64,000 nucleotides of DNA, from assembly GCA_014376435.1 (NCBI GenBank), contig JACMRL010000010.1, positions 1-64,000 on the forward strand. Reading direction: 5' to 3'. Source of the stretch: Bdellovibrio sp. Its GTDB lineage: Bacteria; Bdellovibrionota; Bdellovibrionia; Bdellovibrionales; Bdellovibrionaceae. Under the pieces are notes generated by a model. That model was not told the DNA's origin. It was given only the letters and a program-made list of their open reading frames with translations, and did not search any database. Below, piece by piece: positions 28,485 through 39,184 of the stretch (within the stretch, counting starts at the first letter, position 1; each line of letters opens with the position of its first letter). A program made the translations under genes and the position numbers.

Positions 28485-29786
28485 CTATTTGACTAAAAAA
28501 TCTTTCCATTTATTCATTAAAGTCGGGGTCATCATGGCGATACAAATGGTGCCTTCGGTGGCCGCTTCTTTCCGAATGATTTTAGCTTCTCTACCAAGGT
28601 CGTAAAGCCGGTACTCATTGACTCGATCAAAGTACAGCTGAACCTCGGTTTGCATCTCGTTGATTGAATCCGCCATGATTTTTTTCAAGTTTTCAAAGCC
28701 GTGGCCGGTAAGCGCGCTCACAAAAACGCGAGGGTAGTGTTTGACTCTAAATTGGCGGTCGACCGGAGCAATATCAAACTTATTAAAAATATGAATGATT
28801 TTTTTACCTTCCCAGCCAAATTCTTTTATCAAACCATCCACCACTTCTAATTGGCGCTCCATATTGGGCGAAGATAAATCAACCACGTGCAATAAAATAT
28901 CTGCTTCCGCAGATTCTTCCAGCGTAGCTTTGAAGGCTTCAATTAATTGAGTCGGAAGTTTACGAATAAATCCTACGGTATCGGTTACGACCGCGGGCGG
29001 GCCTTCATCTAGAAATACTTTTCTGGTTGTAGGATCTAGGGTTGCAAACACCATGTCTTTTGCTACAACTTGTGCGCCCGTTAAGCGATTAAGAAGTGAA
29101 CTTTTTCCTGAATTCGTGTAACCGATTAAAGCAAAACTTGGAATTTCATTACGTCTGCGAGATTGGCGATGCTGCGAACGTTGTTGAGAAACTTCTTCTA
29201 ATTTTTTTTTGATGAAAGTGATTTTTTCTCGGGCTCTGCGGCGGTCATTCTCTAACGCGGACTCGCCGGGGCCACGGGTTCCAATGCCGCCACCAAGGCG
29301 CGAAAGGGACTCATTCCACTGGCCAACCATGCGGGGCATTTGATCTAGTAATTGCGCAAGCTCAACCTGAAGTTTTCCTTCGTAGGTGCGGGCGCGTTGC
29401 GCGAAAATATCTAAAATTAATTGTGAACGATCTAAAATTTTACAGCCAATTTGTTCAAATAAATTTCGCGATTGAATTCCCGAAAGTTGATGATCAATTA
29501 CGACGATATGGGCTTTACTTTCGGCCACCATCTCTTTGATCTCTTGCACTTTTCCAGAACCAATCAGCGTACTGGGATTCCACGAAGGTAAAACTTGCAC
29601 GGTGGCGCCGATGATTTCGCCGCCGGCCGCAACGACGAGCTCTTCAAGCTCTAATAAGTTTTCTTTGATTTCCATCACGGGCTCAGATTTTAATCCGACG
29701 CCCACCACGATCACTTTATCTTTTTCGTTAATTCTAACTTGGCTCAATTTTTTTATTTCTCCAGTCATGGATAAATTGCGCTTCAA
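28485..29786 (-). CDS. hflX: GTPase HflX
   Basis: GGGIGTRGPGESALENDRR, GYTNSGKSSLLNRLTG, DTVGFIRKLPTQLIEAF. Start may be the Met at 29768; overlaps the maeB 3' end. Confidence 0.93.
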   Translation of the reverse strand: MKRNLSMTGEIKKLSQVRINEKDKVIVVGVGLKSEPVMEIKENLLELEELVVAAGGEIIGATVQVLPSWNPSTLIGSGKVQEIKEMVAESKAHIVVIDHQLSGIQSRNLFEQIGCKILDRSQLILDIFAQRARTYEGKLQVELAQLLDQMPRMVGQWNESLSRLGGGIGTRGPGESALENDRRRAREKITFIKKKLEEVSQQRSQHRQSRRRNEIPSFALIGYTNSGKSSLLNRLTGAQVVAKDMVFATLDPTTRKVFLDEGPPAVVTDTVGFIRKLPTQLIEAFKATLEESAEADILLHVVDLSSPNMERQLEVVDGLIKEFGWEGKKIIHIFNKFDIAPVDRQFRVKHYPRVFVSALTGHGFENLKKIMADSINEMQTEVQLYFDRVNEYRLYDLGREAKIIRKEAATEGTICIAMMTPTLMNKWKDFLVK

Positions 29787-32088
29787 GGGCCGTTAACACC
29801 ACTGAACTGAAAATTGTATCGACCGTGGTTGTGCGTTGTAAAACGTTAGCGGCACGTCGTACACCAAGTAAAAAGGGCCCTAGCACTTCGACTTTACCAA
29901 CTTGTTGTAAAAGCTTGTAAGAAATATTTGCGCTTTCTAGATTTGGAAATAATAAAATATTGGCTTCGCCGCCCAAACTAGTAAACGGGAAAATACGACT
30001 TTGAATTTCGCTTGATACGGCCGTATCGGCTTGCATATCTCCATCAACATTTAAATCAGGACGCAATTTTTTTGCGAGCTCGGCCGCTTTTTTCATTTTG
30101 TTTGGCGTACCAGGGGCTCCGCTAAAGTTTGAAAAGCTGAGCATCGCCACGCGCGGTTTTTGTCCGAAGTATTCGGCCACTTGCGCCGTCTGCAGGGCAA
30201 TTTGAGCTAATTGCTCAGCAGTTGGATCGAAGTTAACGGTGGTATCAGCAAAGAATAAAATTTTATCGTCGGCTAGAATAATGTTTAAACCCGCGGGCAC
30301 GGCTCCCTTAGCTAAACCAATCGTGTGTAAGATCGGTTTAACCGCTTCCGAATAATTAGTGGTCGCACCGTTAATCATACCGTCGGCGTCACCTTGATCG
30401 ATCATCATCGATGCAAAATAACTTGGATCATTCATTAAACGTTCGGCTTCTTTGATATTGATACCTTTGCGTTGACGACGGTTACAAAGTTCTTGTGCAT
30501 ACGCTGCAAATTTTTCGTGGTAAGCCGGAGTGATAATCTTAATGCCAGCCATATCGATCTCATGAAGTTTCGCTTTTTCTAAAATACGCTCTGGGTAGCC
30601 TAATACGATTGGTTCACAAAGATTTTCATCCACGCACTGACGGATGGCTTTCAGTATTTTTGAACTGGCGCCTTCGGCGAAAACAATTTTTGGTAAATGA
30701 CCAATTCGTTCTGCATTTTGATGAACGCGGTTGACGGCAGAGCGGATAAATACTTTACGCGGGCCCTGAATTGCCTCTAACTGATCGTGATATTTATTCC
30801 AATCAGTGATGGGCTTGGTGGCTACTTTTGAATCCATCGCGGCTTTTGCAACCGCGGGAGCAACCCAAAGTAAAACGCGCGTATCAAAAGGTTTTGGAAT
30901 TAAATAATCGCGGCCAAATTTAAATTTTTGACCGCCGTAAGAAGCCGACACATCGTCGGTTACATTTTTACGAGCTAAATTAGCTAAGGCATGAACCGCC
31001 GCTAATTTCATTTCTTCATTGATCTGCGTTGAGCGCGTATCTAAAGCTCCTCTAAAAATTGAGGGAAAACCTAAAACGTTATTTACTTGATTTGGATAAT
31101 CTGAACGGCCGGTGGCAATAATTGCATCGGGGCGGGCGGCGCGGGCCGCGGCCGGAGTAATTTCTGGATCGGGATTAGCCATCGCGAAAATGATTGGGTC
31201 TTTCGCCATCAGTTTTAACATCTCGCCGGTGACGGCGCCCGCAACGGAGAGGCCGATGAATACATCGGCGCCGTTAAGGGCTTCAGTTAAAGTTCTTTTC
31301 TCGGTGCTATTGGCAAATAATTCTTTATATTTATTCATGCCGTTTTTGCGACCTTTATAAATAACTCCATTACTATCACACATTAAAACATTTTCTACGC
31401 GCACGCCAAGGCTAATAAAAATTTTCGCACAAGAAATGGAAGCGGCGCCGGCGCCATTAATCACTAACTTGATGTCAGATAATTTTTTACCGATAATGTG
31501 ACAAGCATTCAATAATGCCGCTCCGCTGACGATCGCCGTTCCGTGCTGGTCATCGTGAAATACCGGAATATTCATTTCTTTTTTTAAAGTCTCTTCAATT
31601 TCAAAACATTCCGGAGCTTTAATGTCTTCTAAATTAATTCCGCCGAAAGTGGGTTCAAGTGTACGAACCGCCGCAATAAATTCTGCGGGTGATGAAGACT
31701 TTACTTCGATATCAAAAACATCGATGCCGGCAAAAGTCTTAAACAAAATTCCTTTGCCTTCCATCACAGGTTTTGAAGCCAGTGGACCAATATTCCCTAG
31801 ACCAAGGACAGCCGTACCATCTGAAATCACCGCAACTAAATTTCCCTTTGAAGTATAGTCGTAAACTTTTTCAGGATTTTTTGCGATCTCTTTGCACGGT
31901 GCGGCTACGCCTGGAGAGTAGGCCAGTGATAAAGCTTTTTCCGTATTACATTCTTTAGTGGAGACAACTTCGATTTTTCCTGGACGCCCTTTTTGATGAT
32001 ACTCTAAAGCTTCTTTATCAAAGAGCTCTCGGTCGAGCGCGATTTTGTCTGCTGTTTTCTCTGTTGTTTTTTCCAAATTCAACCCCAT
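29734..32088 (-). CDS. maeB: NADP-dependent malic enzyme with C-terminal phosphotransacetylase-like domain
   Basis: LALAYSPGVAAPC, FHDDQHGTAIVSGAALLNA plus a C-terminal PTA-like region (784 aa). Confidence 0.92.
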   Translation of the reverse strand: MGLNLEKTTEKTADKIALDRELFDKEALEYHQKGRPGKIEVVSTKECNTEKALSLAYSPGVAAPCKEIAKNPEKVYDYTSKGNLVAVISDGTAVLGLGNIGPLASKPVMEGKGILFKTFAGIDVFDIEVKSSSPAEFIAAVRTLEPTFGGINLEDIKAPECFEIEETLKKEMNIPVFHDDQHGTAIVSGAALLNACHIIGKKLSDIKLVINGAGAASISCAKIFISLGVRVENVLMCDSNGVIYKGRKNGMNKYKELFANSTEKRTLTEALNGADVFIGLSVAGAVTGEMLKLMAKDPIIFAMANPDPEITPAAARAARPDAIIATGRSDYPNQVNNVLGFPSIFRGALDTRSTQINEEMKLAAVHALANLARKNVTDDVSASYGGQKFKFGRDYLIPKPFDTRVLLWVAPAVAKAAMDSKVATKPITDWNKYHDQLEAIQGPRKVFIRSAVNRVHQNAERIGHLPKIVFAEGASSKILKAIRQCVDENLCEPIVLGYPERILEKAKLHEIDMAGIKIITPAYHEKFAAYAQELCNRRQRKGINIKEAERLMNDPSYFASMMIDQGDADGMINGATTNYSEAVKPILHTIGLAKGAVPAGLNIILADDKILFFADTTVNFDPTAEQLAQIALQTAQVAEYFGQKPRVAMLSFSNFSGAPGTPNKMKKAAELAKKLRPDLNVDGDMQADTAVSSEIQSRIFPFTSLGGEANILLFPNLESANISYKLLQQVGKVEVLGPFLLGVRRAANVLQRTTTVDTIFSSVVLTALEAQFIHDWRNKKIEPS

Positions 32089-32271
32089 TACATCTACGAC
32101 TTTCGCCTAACTAGGCTAAGCGGTTTCAATTTTAAATTAGAGTGATTAGTCTATTGCCGCCAGCCGAAAAGCACAATTTTCTAGAGAGGATTGCTAGACG
32201 GCGTCAATTGCAAGTATAGATTTTCAGGGGTAATATAGAGCGTTCTTTATTCATTTACACAGGAGTTTAAC

Positions 32272-33624
32272 ATGAGCACGCAGCAAAAGCTTCCGACCGA
32301 TGTAGTTATTGTCGAAGGAGTGCGCACTCCTTTCGCTAAGTCAGGCACAAAATTAAAAACTGTGCACGCGGCCCAGCTAGGTCAAGCGGCATTAAAAGAG
32401 TTAATCGCACGAACAAATTTAAATGTGGATTTAGTCGATGAAGTGATTATCGGTAACACGGGTTCGCCATCCGATGCGGTTAATATTGCGCGCGTCGTAG
32501 CATTAAATTCTGGTATTCCACAAAAAACTTCTGCCGTTACTGTTCACAGAAATTGTGCATCGGCTTTAGAAAGTATTACTTCAGGTTACGAAAGAATTAA
32601 ATCGGGAACGATGGAAATGGTGATCGCGGGCGGCACTGAAAATATGTCGCAGATGCCACTGTTAATGCCACCCGCAATTACCAGTATCATTGAAAGATTA
32701 GGATCGGCTAAAACGGGCGGAGCAAAAATTTCTGCATTATGGGATTGGTTTAAAGCGGATCTTTCGCAAATCAAAGAAATGGCGACCACCGCTCCGTTGC
32801 AAAAAACAAAATATAAACCCATCATTACTTTAGCCGAAGGTTTAACCGATCCTTTTGTTGGCATGAATATGGGAATGACGGCGGAAGTAATCGCGAAAGA
32901 ATTTAATATTTCTCGTCGCGAACAAGATGAGTACGCTTTAAAATCTCATCAAAAAGCAATCGCGGCGAAGGCGAAATTGGCGGAAGAGTTAACACCGTTT
33001 TATTTGCCCCCGAATTACACGGAAACAATCACGGAAGATAGCGGTCCACGCGAGGGACAAACGATTGAGGCTTTGACAAAATTAAAACCTTTCTTTGATA
33101 AAAATACGGGTTCAATTACCGCAGGTAATTCATGTCCGATCACCGATGGCGCGGCAATGGTTTTATTAATGTCGCGCGCGAAAGCCGATGCGTTGGGATA
33201 CAAACCAATCGCTCGAATTCGCGGTTACGCATTTGCGGGGCTAGAGCCGGAGCGTATGGGAATGGGTCCGGCGTATTCGACACCGATCGCATTAAAACGT
33301 GCGGGTATTACCATGAAAGATGTTGGCTTAGTTGAATTAAATGAAGCTTTTGCCGCGCAAGTCATGGCAAATCAAAAAGCTTTTGATTCAGATGCTTTTG
33401 GACAAAAAATTGGTTTACCAGGAAAAATCGGCGAACTACGCACAGATATTTTAAACGTTAACGGCGGCGCGATTGCATTAGGCCATCCAGTGGGCGCAAC
33501 GGGTACGCGCTTAGTATTAACTTTGATGAAAGAAATGCGTCGTCGAAATATAGAATTTGGATTAGCTACTTTATGTATCGGTGGCGGCCAAGGTGGATCA
33601 ATCATTATCGAGAACGAAGGGTAG
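32272..33624 (+). CDS. Acetyl-CoA acyltransferase (thiolase, FadI/FadA-like)
   Basis: VHRNCASALESI; NVNGGAIALGHPVGATG; CIGGGQGGS. Confidence 0.92.
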   Translation: MSTQQKLPTDVVIVEGVRTPFAKSGTKLKTVHAAQLGQAALKELIARTNLNVDLVDEVIIGNTGSPSDAVNIARVVALNSGIPQKTSAVTVHRNCASALESITSGYERIKSGTMEMVIAGGTENMSQMPLLMPPAITSIIERLGSAKTGGAKISALWDWFKADLSQIKEMATTAPLQKTKYKPIITLAEGLTDPFVGMNMGMTAEVIAKEFNISRREQDEYALKSHQKAIAAKAKLAEELTPFYLPPNYTETITEDSGPREGQTIEALTKLKPFFDKNTGSITAGNSCPITDGAAMVLLMSRAKADALGYKPIARIRGYAFAGLEPERMGMGPAYSTPIALKRAGITMKDVGLVELNEAFAAQVMANQKAFDSDAFGQKIGLPGKIGELRTDILNVNGGAIALGHPVGATGTRLVLTLMKEMRRRNIEFGLATLCIGGGQGGSIIIENEG

Positions 33625-33629
33625 TTCAA

Positions 33630-35783
33630 ATGTCAGCAATTTTAGTTTCAAACCAGAAAATTGGCGCCTCAGAGATTACGGTTTTAACTTTTGATCTACC
33701 GGGAGAAAAAGTAAATAAACTTTCAACTCCGGTGATGACTGAACTTAAAGACCATTTAGAAAAAATCAAAACCTCGGGCACAGCCTTTGTCATTTTTAAA
33801 TCGGCCAAGCCAAAAATCTTTATCGCCGGAGCGGACATTGAAGAAATTCAAAAGCTTACGACGAAAGAACAAGTGGAAACCGCAGTTAAGCAAGGCCAAG
33901 ACATTTTTAATATGATCGAAGATCTACCGATGCCAACGATGGCATTGATCAACGGCGCGTGTGCGGGCGGCGGTTGTGAATTAATATTATCTTGCGACTA
34001 CCGAATTGCGACCGAAGATTCTTCGACGCGCATTGGGTTACCGGAAACCCAATTAGGAATTTTACCGGGTTTTGGCGGAAGTATCCGTTTACCGCGCGTG
34101 GTGGGTTTACAAGCTTCTTTAGACGTAATTTTAGCAGGTAAATTATTGAACGCTAAGAAAGCGCAAAAAATTGGCTTAGTCGATTACGTGGTTCACTCGA
34201 ATTTAATCGAAAGCTTTGCCGCTAGCCAAATCGAAAAAATGATTAAAGACGGTAGCAAAAAACGCCGCAAAAAATTTCAACCTAAAGGTTTAGTTAATAA
34301 ACTTTTAGAAGGAATATTCAAGGGCGTCGTTTTCAGCAAGGCCAAAGAAGGCGTGATGAAAGCAACGAAAGGTCATTACCCCGCGCCTTTAGCGGCTTTA
34401 GAAGTAGTTAAAAAAACTTATGGCATGAGCGACCGCACAAAAGCTTTAGAGATCGAGCGCGAACATTTTAAAGTTTTAGCGCTGACCGATGTCTCTAAAA
34501 ATTTAATTCACGTTTTCTACTTAACTGAAATGGTTAAAAAGCAATCGGGCGTGGCAAACGCGCTGGTTAAAGGAAAACCAGTTAAGCACTTAGGCGTTTT
34601 AGGCGCGGGTACCATGGGCGGCGGCATTGCCTATGTGGCTGCTGATAAAGGCATTGATGTACGCGTAAAAGATATTTCCTATGAAGCAAATGCTAAAGCA
34701 TTGAAACACGCGCGTGATTTATGGGCGAAATTAGCGAAGAAAAAAGTAATTGATAATTACCAATTCACGCAAAAGATGTCTTTAGTTTCAACCACCGTTG
34801 ATTTTTCTGGTTTTAAAAATATCGATGTGACGGTGGAAGCCATCGTGGAAATGATGGATGTAAAACAAAAAGTAATCGCGCAGACGGCTGCAGAGATGCG
34901 CAATGACGCGATTATCGTAACGAACACCTCGTCATTAAGTGTAACGGAAATGTCGAAAGGTCATCCTCGTCCAGAGTTTTTTGCGGGAATGCATTTCTTC
35001 TCTCCGGTTCATAAAATGCCGCTCGTGGAAGTTATTCGCGGATCTGCTTCATCAGATGAAACGATCGCAACGGTTTTTGAATTAGCGAAAAAAATGGGTA
35101 AAATGCCAGTGGTTGTAAAAGATGGGCCCGGTTTTTTAGTAAATCGTTTATTATTACCGTACATGGCCGAAGCCGCATTTTTATTAGCGGAAGGCATGAG
35201 CGTTGAAACGGTTGATAAAGCTTTCGTTTACAAATTCGGTATGCCAATGGGACCATTTGAATTAATGGATTCTGTGGGAATTGACGTGTGTGTGAAAGTA
35301 TTAAATATTTTCAAAAAAGCATTCTCTGACCGTGTGGAAATGCCACCGTTGATGGAAAAATTAGAGAAAAATAAAACTCGTTTAGGTCAAAAAACGAACT
35401 TGGGCTTTTACAAATACGAAAACGGTCGTAAAACGGAAGTCGACCAATCAATCTATGCCGAGCTTGGTTTATCATCTCCAACAAATCCACTCAGCGAAGA
35501 AGAATGCCGCGAGCGCTGTGTATTTGCGATGGTGAATGAAGCCGCTTTAGCATTAGATCAAGATAAAATCGTTGAAACTCCCAATGAGGTAGATTTAGCG
35601 ATGATCATGGGTACGGGCTTTCCACCGTTCCGTGGTGGATTACTTAAATACGCCGATAGCGTGGGTGCAGATTATATCGTGCAACGACTAGAAAAATATT
35701 CAACCGAGCGTAAAGCAAATCGTTTGAAGCCAACTTCAAAAATGAAAGAGCGCGCTCAAGCTAAAGCAAAGTTTTACAACTAA
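33630..35783 (+). CDS. fadJ: Bifunctional enoyl-CoA hydratase / 3-hydroxyacyl-CoA dehydrogenase (FadJ-like)
   Basis: IAGADIEEIQ crotonase domain; LGAGTMGGGIAYVAADKG NAD-binding. Start placed at ATG 33630 rather than the ORF-track start. Confidence 0.9.
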   Translation: MSAILVSNQKIGASEITVLTFDLPGEKVNKLSTPVMTELKDHLEKIKTSGTAFVIFKSAKPKIFIAGADIEEIQKLTTKEQVETAVKQGQDIFNMIEDLPMPTMALINGACAGGGCELILSCDYRIATEDSSTRIGLPETQLGILPGFGGSIRLPRVVGLQASLDVILAGKLLNAKKAQKIGLVDYVVHSNLIESFAASQIEKMIKDGSKKRRKKFQPKGLVNKLLEGIFKGVVFSKAKEGVMKATKGHYPAPLAALEVVKKTYGMSDRTKALEIEREHFKVLALTDVSKNLIHVFYLTEMVKKQSGVANALVKGKPVKHLGVLGAGTMGGGIAYVAADKGIDVRVKDISYEANAKALKHARDLWAKLAKKKVIDNYQFTQKMSLVSTTVDFSGFKNIDVTVEAIVEMMDVKQKVIAQTAAEMRNDAIIVTNTSSLSVTEMSKGHPRPEFFAGMHFFSPVHKMPLVEVIRGSASSDETIATVFELAKKMGKMPVVVKDGPGFLVNRLLLPYMAEAAFLLAEGMSVETVDKAFVYKFGMPMGPFELMDSVGIDVCVKVLNIFKKAFSDRVEMPPLMEKLEKNKTRLGQKTNLGFYKYENGRKTEVDQSIYAELGLSSPTNPLSEEECRERCVFAMVNEAALALDQDKIVETPNEVDLAMIMGTGFPPFRGGLLKYADSVGADYIVQRLEKYSTERKANRLKPTSKMKERAQAKAKFYN

Positions 35784-35787
35784 GTAG

Positions 35788-36201
35788 ATGCCTGAATTAG
35801 CCGCCGGTTATTTACTCGGTTTTATCTGTACTTTATTGTTAGTGGGTTTGCATATTGTTTTGCAAACTCGCAAACAAAAATCGAAAGCCATGCGGCAACT
35901 GCAATCCAATCTAAAAAAAATAAATCTTTTCTGGAGCGACAGCGAAGCCGATCTGAAGCCCTATTCCGCTGGGGCAGAAAAGTTAGATGCGGAAAAATCT
36001 TTGAAATCGATTCTTATTTCCGGAGCAGGTTTTATTTTTCTATCGTGGTTTGGTTTTTTATTTCAATTTATATTAATGTTGTCAGTTCGGTTCTTAGCCG
36101 TAAAACGTTTAGAAAGAAATTTATTTAATAGCGAATTGGCAGAAATAGAATTAAGTACCGAAATGATTCAACAAAAAGTTCAAAGCATAATTCGCATATA
36201 A
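35788..36201 (+). CDS. Hypothetical small membrane protein
   Basis: ORF 5 bp after fadJ with two hydrophobic segments. Confidence 0.55.
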   Translation: MPELAAGYLLGFICTLLLVGLHIVLQTRKQKSKAMRQLQSNLKKINLFWSDSEADLKPYSAGAEKLDAEKSLKSILISGAGFIFLSWFGFLFQFILMLSVRFLAVKRLERNLFNSELAEIELSTEMIQQKVQSIIRI

Positions 36202-37109
36202 AGTAATAGTTTCTGCGATGCCGGTTTAATAAAAGCACTTCCGGGCGTACGAAGGGTCGTGATATCGGCCACCGCACTTAAACCAAATTTATATGTTTGC
36301 CCGGCATAACCCAATCCTAATTTAATATCGGGGCTTAATGTTGCGTAACTACTTTCTTCTTTAACTTGGCTATCATTTTCATAGGTATAAAGCCCAAGCG
36401 TACCCATCACATCCAGCATGGCGCCAATAAAAAAGTGATTGTCATTCACCCAGTAGCGCCCGGCACCTAAACCCAAGTTTAAAGAAGAAACTTTTAATTT
36501 TCTTAGTTTTTCTAAGTCAGAATTGATTCCCGCATTTTCTTGAATCAATAGCGATGTGGGGCTATCCATTTCGTGTTGCTGTAAGCCGCCAATTAAATAA
36601 ATTTTACCCGCACTGTTTTTAACTTCATCTGATTGATCCATTAAGGCCCCTACGGAAAAATCGCTATCGGTTAAAGCGTAACGACCCATTAATCCGTAAT
36701 GGCGAAATTTTAAATCGGGGAATAGTTGGATTAAATTAGTGTTAGCAGTGTAAAAGCCCTGGTAAGTTTGATAGTAAGTATCTAATCCCCATTTTCGGTT
36801 GTGATACCCTAACTGCACATCAAAATAATTTGTTGTGCCTTTTTGCGGATCTAAATCTTTCGATGAACTTCTAAACGATGCACCAATCGAAAAATCACCG
36901 TAGCCTAATCCGAAGCGGCTGACTCCAGCCATATTCGGTTCGTATTTAATTGGAGCACGGCCGCCGCCAATTTCTTCAATATTAAAGCTGAAATTTTCTT
37001 GTCCAAAACCTAAGATGGTCGATATTTCAGTTGCGCACGCAGGGCTAATCTTACAAAATAGTAGAATGAAGCCAATGACCCTAAAATATAAGTTAAGCGT
37101 TGTAATCAC
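36180..37109 (-). CDS. Outer-membrane beta-barrel-like protein
   Basis: Signal peptide MITTLNLYFRVIGFILLFCKISPACA; beta-strand-rich Gly/Tyr pattern ending in LLLYMRIML. Confidence 0.6.
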   Translation of the reverse strand: MITTLNLYFRVIGFILLFCKISPACATEISTILGFGQENFSFNIEEIGGGRAPIKYEPNMAGVSRFGLGYGDFSIGASFRSSSKDLDPQKGTTNYFDVQLGYHNRKWGLDTYYQTYQGFYTANTNLIQLFPDLKFRHYGLMGRYALTDSDFSVGALMDQSDEVKNSAGKIYLIGGLQQHEMDSPTSLLIQENAGINSDLEKLRKLKVSSLNLGLGAGRYWVNDNHFFIGAMLDVMGTLGLYTYENDSQVKEESSYATLSPDIKLGLGYAGQTYKFGLSAVADITTLRTPGSAFIKPASQKLLLYMRIML

Positions 37110-37590
37110 ATTATTAGTTTTGATACTAACTTTTGATCAGGCAACTAAAAAATGGGCGGTCCAGACGCTGATGGGGCAAAGCCCGCATTATTTTTTAAAT
37201 GGCTTATTCCAATTTGTTTACGCCGAAAATCCCGGAGCTTTTTTGGGGATAGGTGGCGGATTATCGCGGGAAGTACGTTTTGTCGTTTTTGCGTTAATTG
37301 TATTTTTTGGTTTAGGCGGCATGCTTTGGTATTTATTTAAAGGAGAAAAATCTCGTTTAAATCTTTTTGCATATAGTTTTATTTTGTCGGGCGGCTTTGG
37401 AAATTTATGGGACCGAGTGATTCACGAAAGTGGTCACGTGATTGATTTTATGTTGATTGATATTTGGGGTCCCATCCGTACGGGTGTTTTCAATGTGGCC
37501 GATATGGCAATCGTCGCGGGGGTACTTCTAGCAATTTACGGAGAAATTCGTTACAAAAAGTCGAAAGCTGAATTTGAAAGTGTGAAGTAA
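37066..37590 (+). CDS. lspA: Lipoprotein signal peptidase (signal peptidase II)
   Basis: FDQATKKWAV; NPGAFLGIGG; GNLWDRV...VIDFM...FNVADMAI catalytic-Asp motifs. Start placed at ATG 37066. Confidence 0.92.
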   Translation: MKPMTLKYKLSVVITLLVLILTFDQATKKWAVQTLMGQSPHYFLNGLFQFVYAENPGAFLGIGGGLSREVRFVVFALIVFFGLGGMLWYLFKGEKSRLNLFAYSFILSGGFGNLWDRVIHESGHVIDFMLIDIWGPIRTGVFNVADMAIVAGVLLAIYGEIRYKKSKAEFESVK

Positions 37591-37595
37591 TCCTT

Positions 37596-38495
37596 TCAGT
37601 TACCAAATATTTTTTTTGCAACTCGGTACGTATTTGCATAGGCTTCAACACTTAGCTCGATCGGGTTTGCGTAACCACCGCCAAGCGCCAAGGAAATCGG
37701 AATTTGATTTTCTTTGGCGTAAGTTAAAACTAATTCATCACGTTTGATTAAACCTTCAAAAGTCAGATTGAGCAGTCCTAGTTTATCTTCCTTCAATGCA
37801 TCAACCCCCATTTGATAAAAAATAAAAGTGGGATTAAATTTTTTTACTTCCTCTAAACCAATTTTAAGATTTTCCAGAAACAAATGATCATCAGCTCCCG
37901 AAGGTAAGGCGATATCTAGGTGCGAGGCTACTTTGACAAATGGATAATTTTTTTCTCCGTGCATGCTGAAAATAAATATTTCCGGATCATTTTTTAAAAT
38001 GCTCGAGTTGCCATTCCCCTGATGAACATCTAAATCAATAATCGCAATTTTTTTAGTAAGATTTTTTTTAATTAAATATCGAGAGGCAACCGCGATATCG
38101 TTAAAAACACAGTAACCTTCGCCGCGATCGGCATGGGCGTGGTGGGTTCCGCCGGCCAGGTTTCCGGCAATTCGATTTTGCAAAGCTGATTTTGCGGACT
38201 CGAGCGCCCCGCCAACCGTGGCACAGCTTCTCTGGTAAAGCTCGAAGCTCCAGGGAAAGCCAATTCGCTTGATTATTTGTAAATTAACTTTACCGGTTTT
38301 GATGGATTCAATATAATCAGGCGTGTGGGCTAAACTTAGTAATTCCTCAGATATCATGGGACTTTTCTGCAGTTCATCTTCAGTGATAATATGATTAATG
38401 ATTAAGTAGTCACGAAGCATTCGATATTTTGACATGGGAAATCGGTGATCTTCAGGAAGTGGTAGAGTATAATGATCAGAATAATAAACGTGCAT
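37596..38495 (-). CDS. Histone-deacetylase-superfamily deacetylase
   Basis: GGTHHAHADRGEGYCVFNDIA; IIDLDVHQGNGNS; GVDALKEDKLG. Start reassigned to ATG at 38495. Confidence 0.9.
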   Translation of the reverse strand: MHVYYSDHYTLPLPEDHRFPMSKYRMLRDYLIINHIITEDELQKSPMISEELLSLAHTPDYIESIKTGKVNLQIIKRIGFPWSFELYQRSCATVGGALESAKSALQNRIAGNLAGGTHHAHADRGEGYCVFNDIAVASRYLIKKNLTKKIAIIDLDVHQGNGNSSILKNDPEIFIFSMHGEKNYPFVKVASHLDIALPSGADDHLFLENLKIGLEEVKKFNPTFIFYQMGVDALKEDKLGLLNLTFEGLIKRDELVLTYAKENQIPISLALGGGYANPIELSVEAYANTYRVAKKIFGN

Positions 38496-38542
38496 CGAAA
38501 AACCTCTTGTTTTTTTATATATAGGTTTGGGATGATAAGCAA

Positions 38543-38992
38543 ATGAATCAAATTCGAAAATTAACTCCACGTTTGTTAATCGCGGCCGCTTGTTTTTCAA
38601 CTCCGCATAAGGGGACTTCTGTGAAAGATAAAAATATTTTAAATGTCTTTGGTAAACCCTTAATCAGCTGCGGTGAAAATCCCAAAACTGGGTACTACCG
38701 TGACGGTTTCTGTTCAACCGGAGCTGAAGATTCTGGGATACATGTTGTGTGTGCGGTCGTCACCACTGAATTTTTAGAGTTTTCAAAAAGAAAAGGCAAT
38801 GACCTGATCACCCCAAGACCCGAGTACGACTTCAAAGGGTTAAAGCAAGGAGACCGTTGGTGTTTATGTGCTTCCCGTTGGAAAGAAGCTTTCGATGCGA
38901 ACGTCGCACCACCCGTTATTTTAGAGAGTACTCACCAAAAAGCTTTAGATATTATTTCGATGAAAAATCTAGAAACTAAATGTCAAAAATAG
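38543..38992 (+). CDS. DUF2237-like conserved protein
   Basis: KTGYYRDGFCSTGAEDSGIHVVCAVVTTEFLEFSKRKGND...PRPEYDFKGLKQGDRWCLCASRW matches my memory of the DUF2237 (COG3651) pattern. The N-terminus may start downstream. Confidence 0.8.
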   Translation: MNQIRKLTPRLLIAAACFSTPHKGTSVKDKNILNVFGKPLISCGENPKTGYYRDGFCSTGAEDSGIHVVCAVVTTEFLEFSKRKGNDLITPRPEYDFKGLKQGDRWCLCASRWKEAFDANVAPPVILESTHQKALDIISMKNLETKCQK

Positions 38993-39184
38993 AAATCAAT
39001 AAACACTAGAATGAGCCGCTTGACTGTCAAAACTCTAGTCAGCTCAGTGACCTCACGCGCACCTATTTTTAAATCGTACTGTTTCATCGCTATTGTCTCA
39101 TTTGCAGACGTAATTTATTAAAGTGTTTCATCATGAAATAGAAGTTTGGCACCGTGATTGCCTAATAGCTAAGTAGGAGACTTT

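Noticed and set aside
37596-38495. HDAC-superfamily gene considered as a partner of the histone-like peroxiredoxin tail
   Set aside because: The two genes are 19 kb apart and bacterial HDAC-family enzymes commonly act on small molecules; no supporting link.
39024-39102. Shared CTGTCAAAAC and TTGTCTCATT strings upstream of the 39185 lipoprotein and the 51078 secreted gene
   Set aside because: Only two instances, with different spacing (69 vs 48 bp); cannot be separated from chance without a genome-wide scan.
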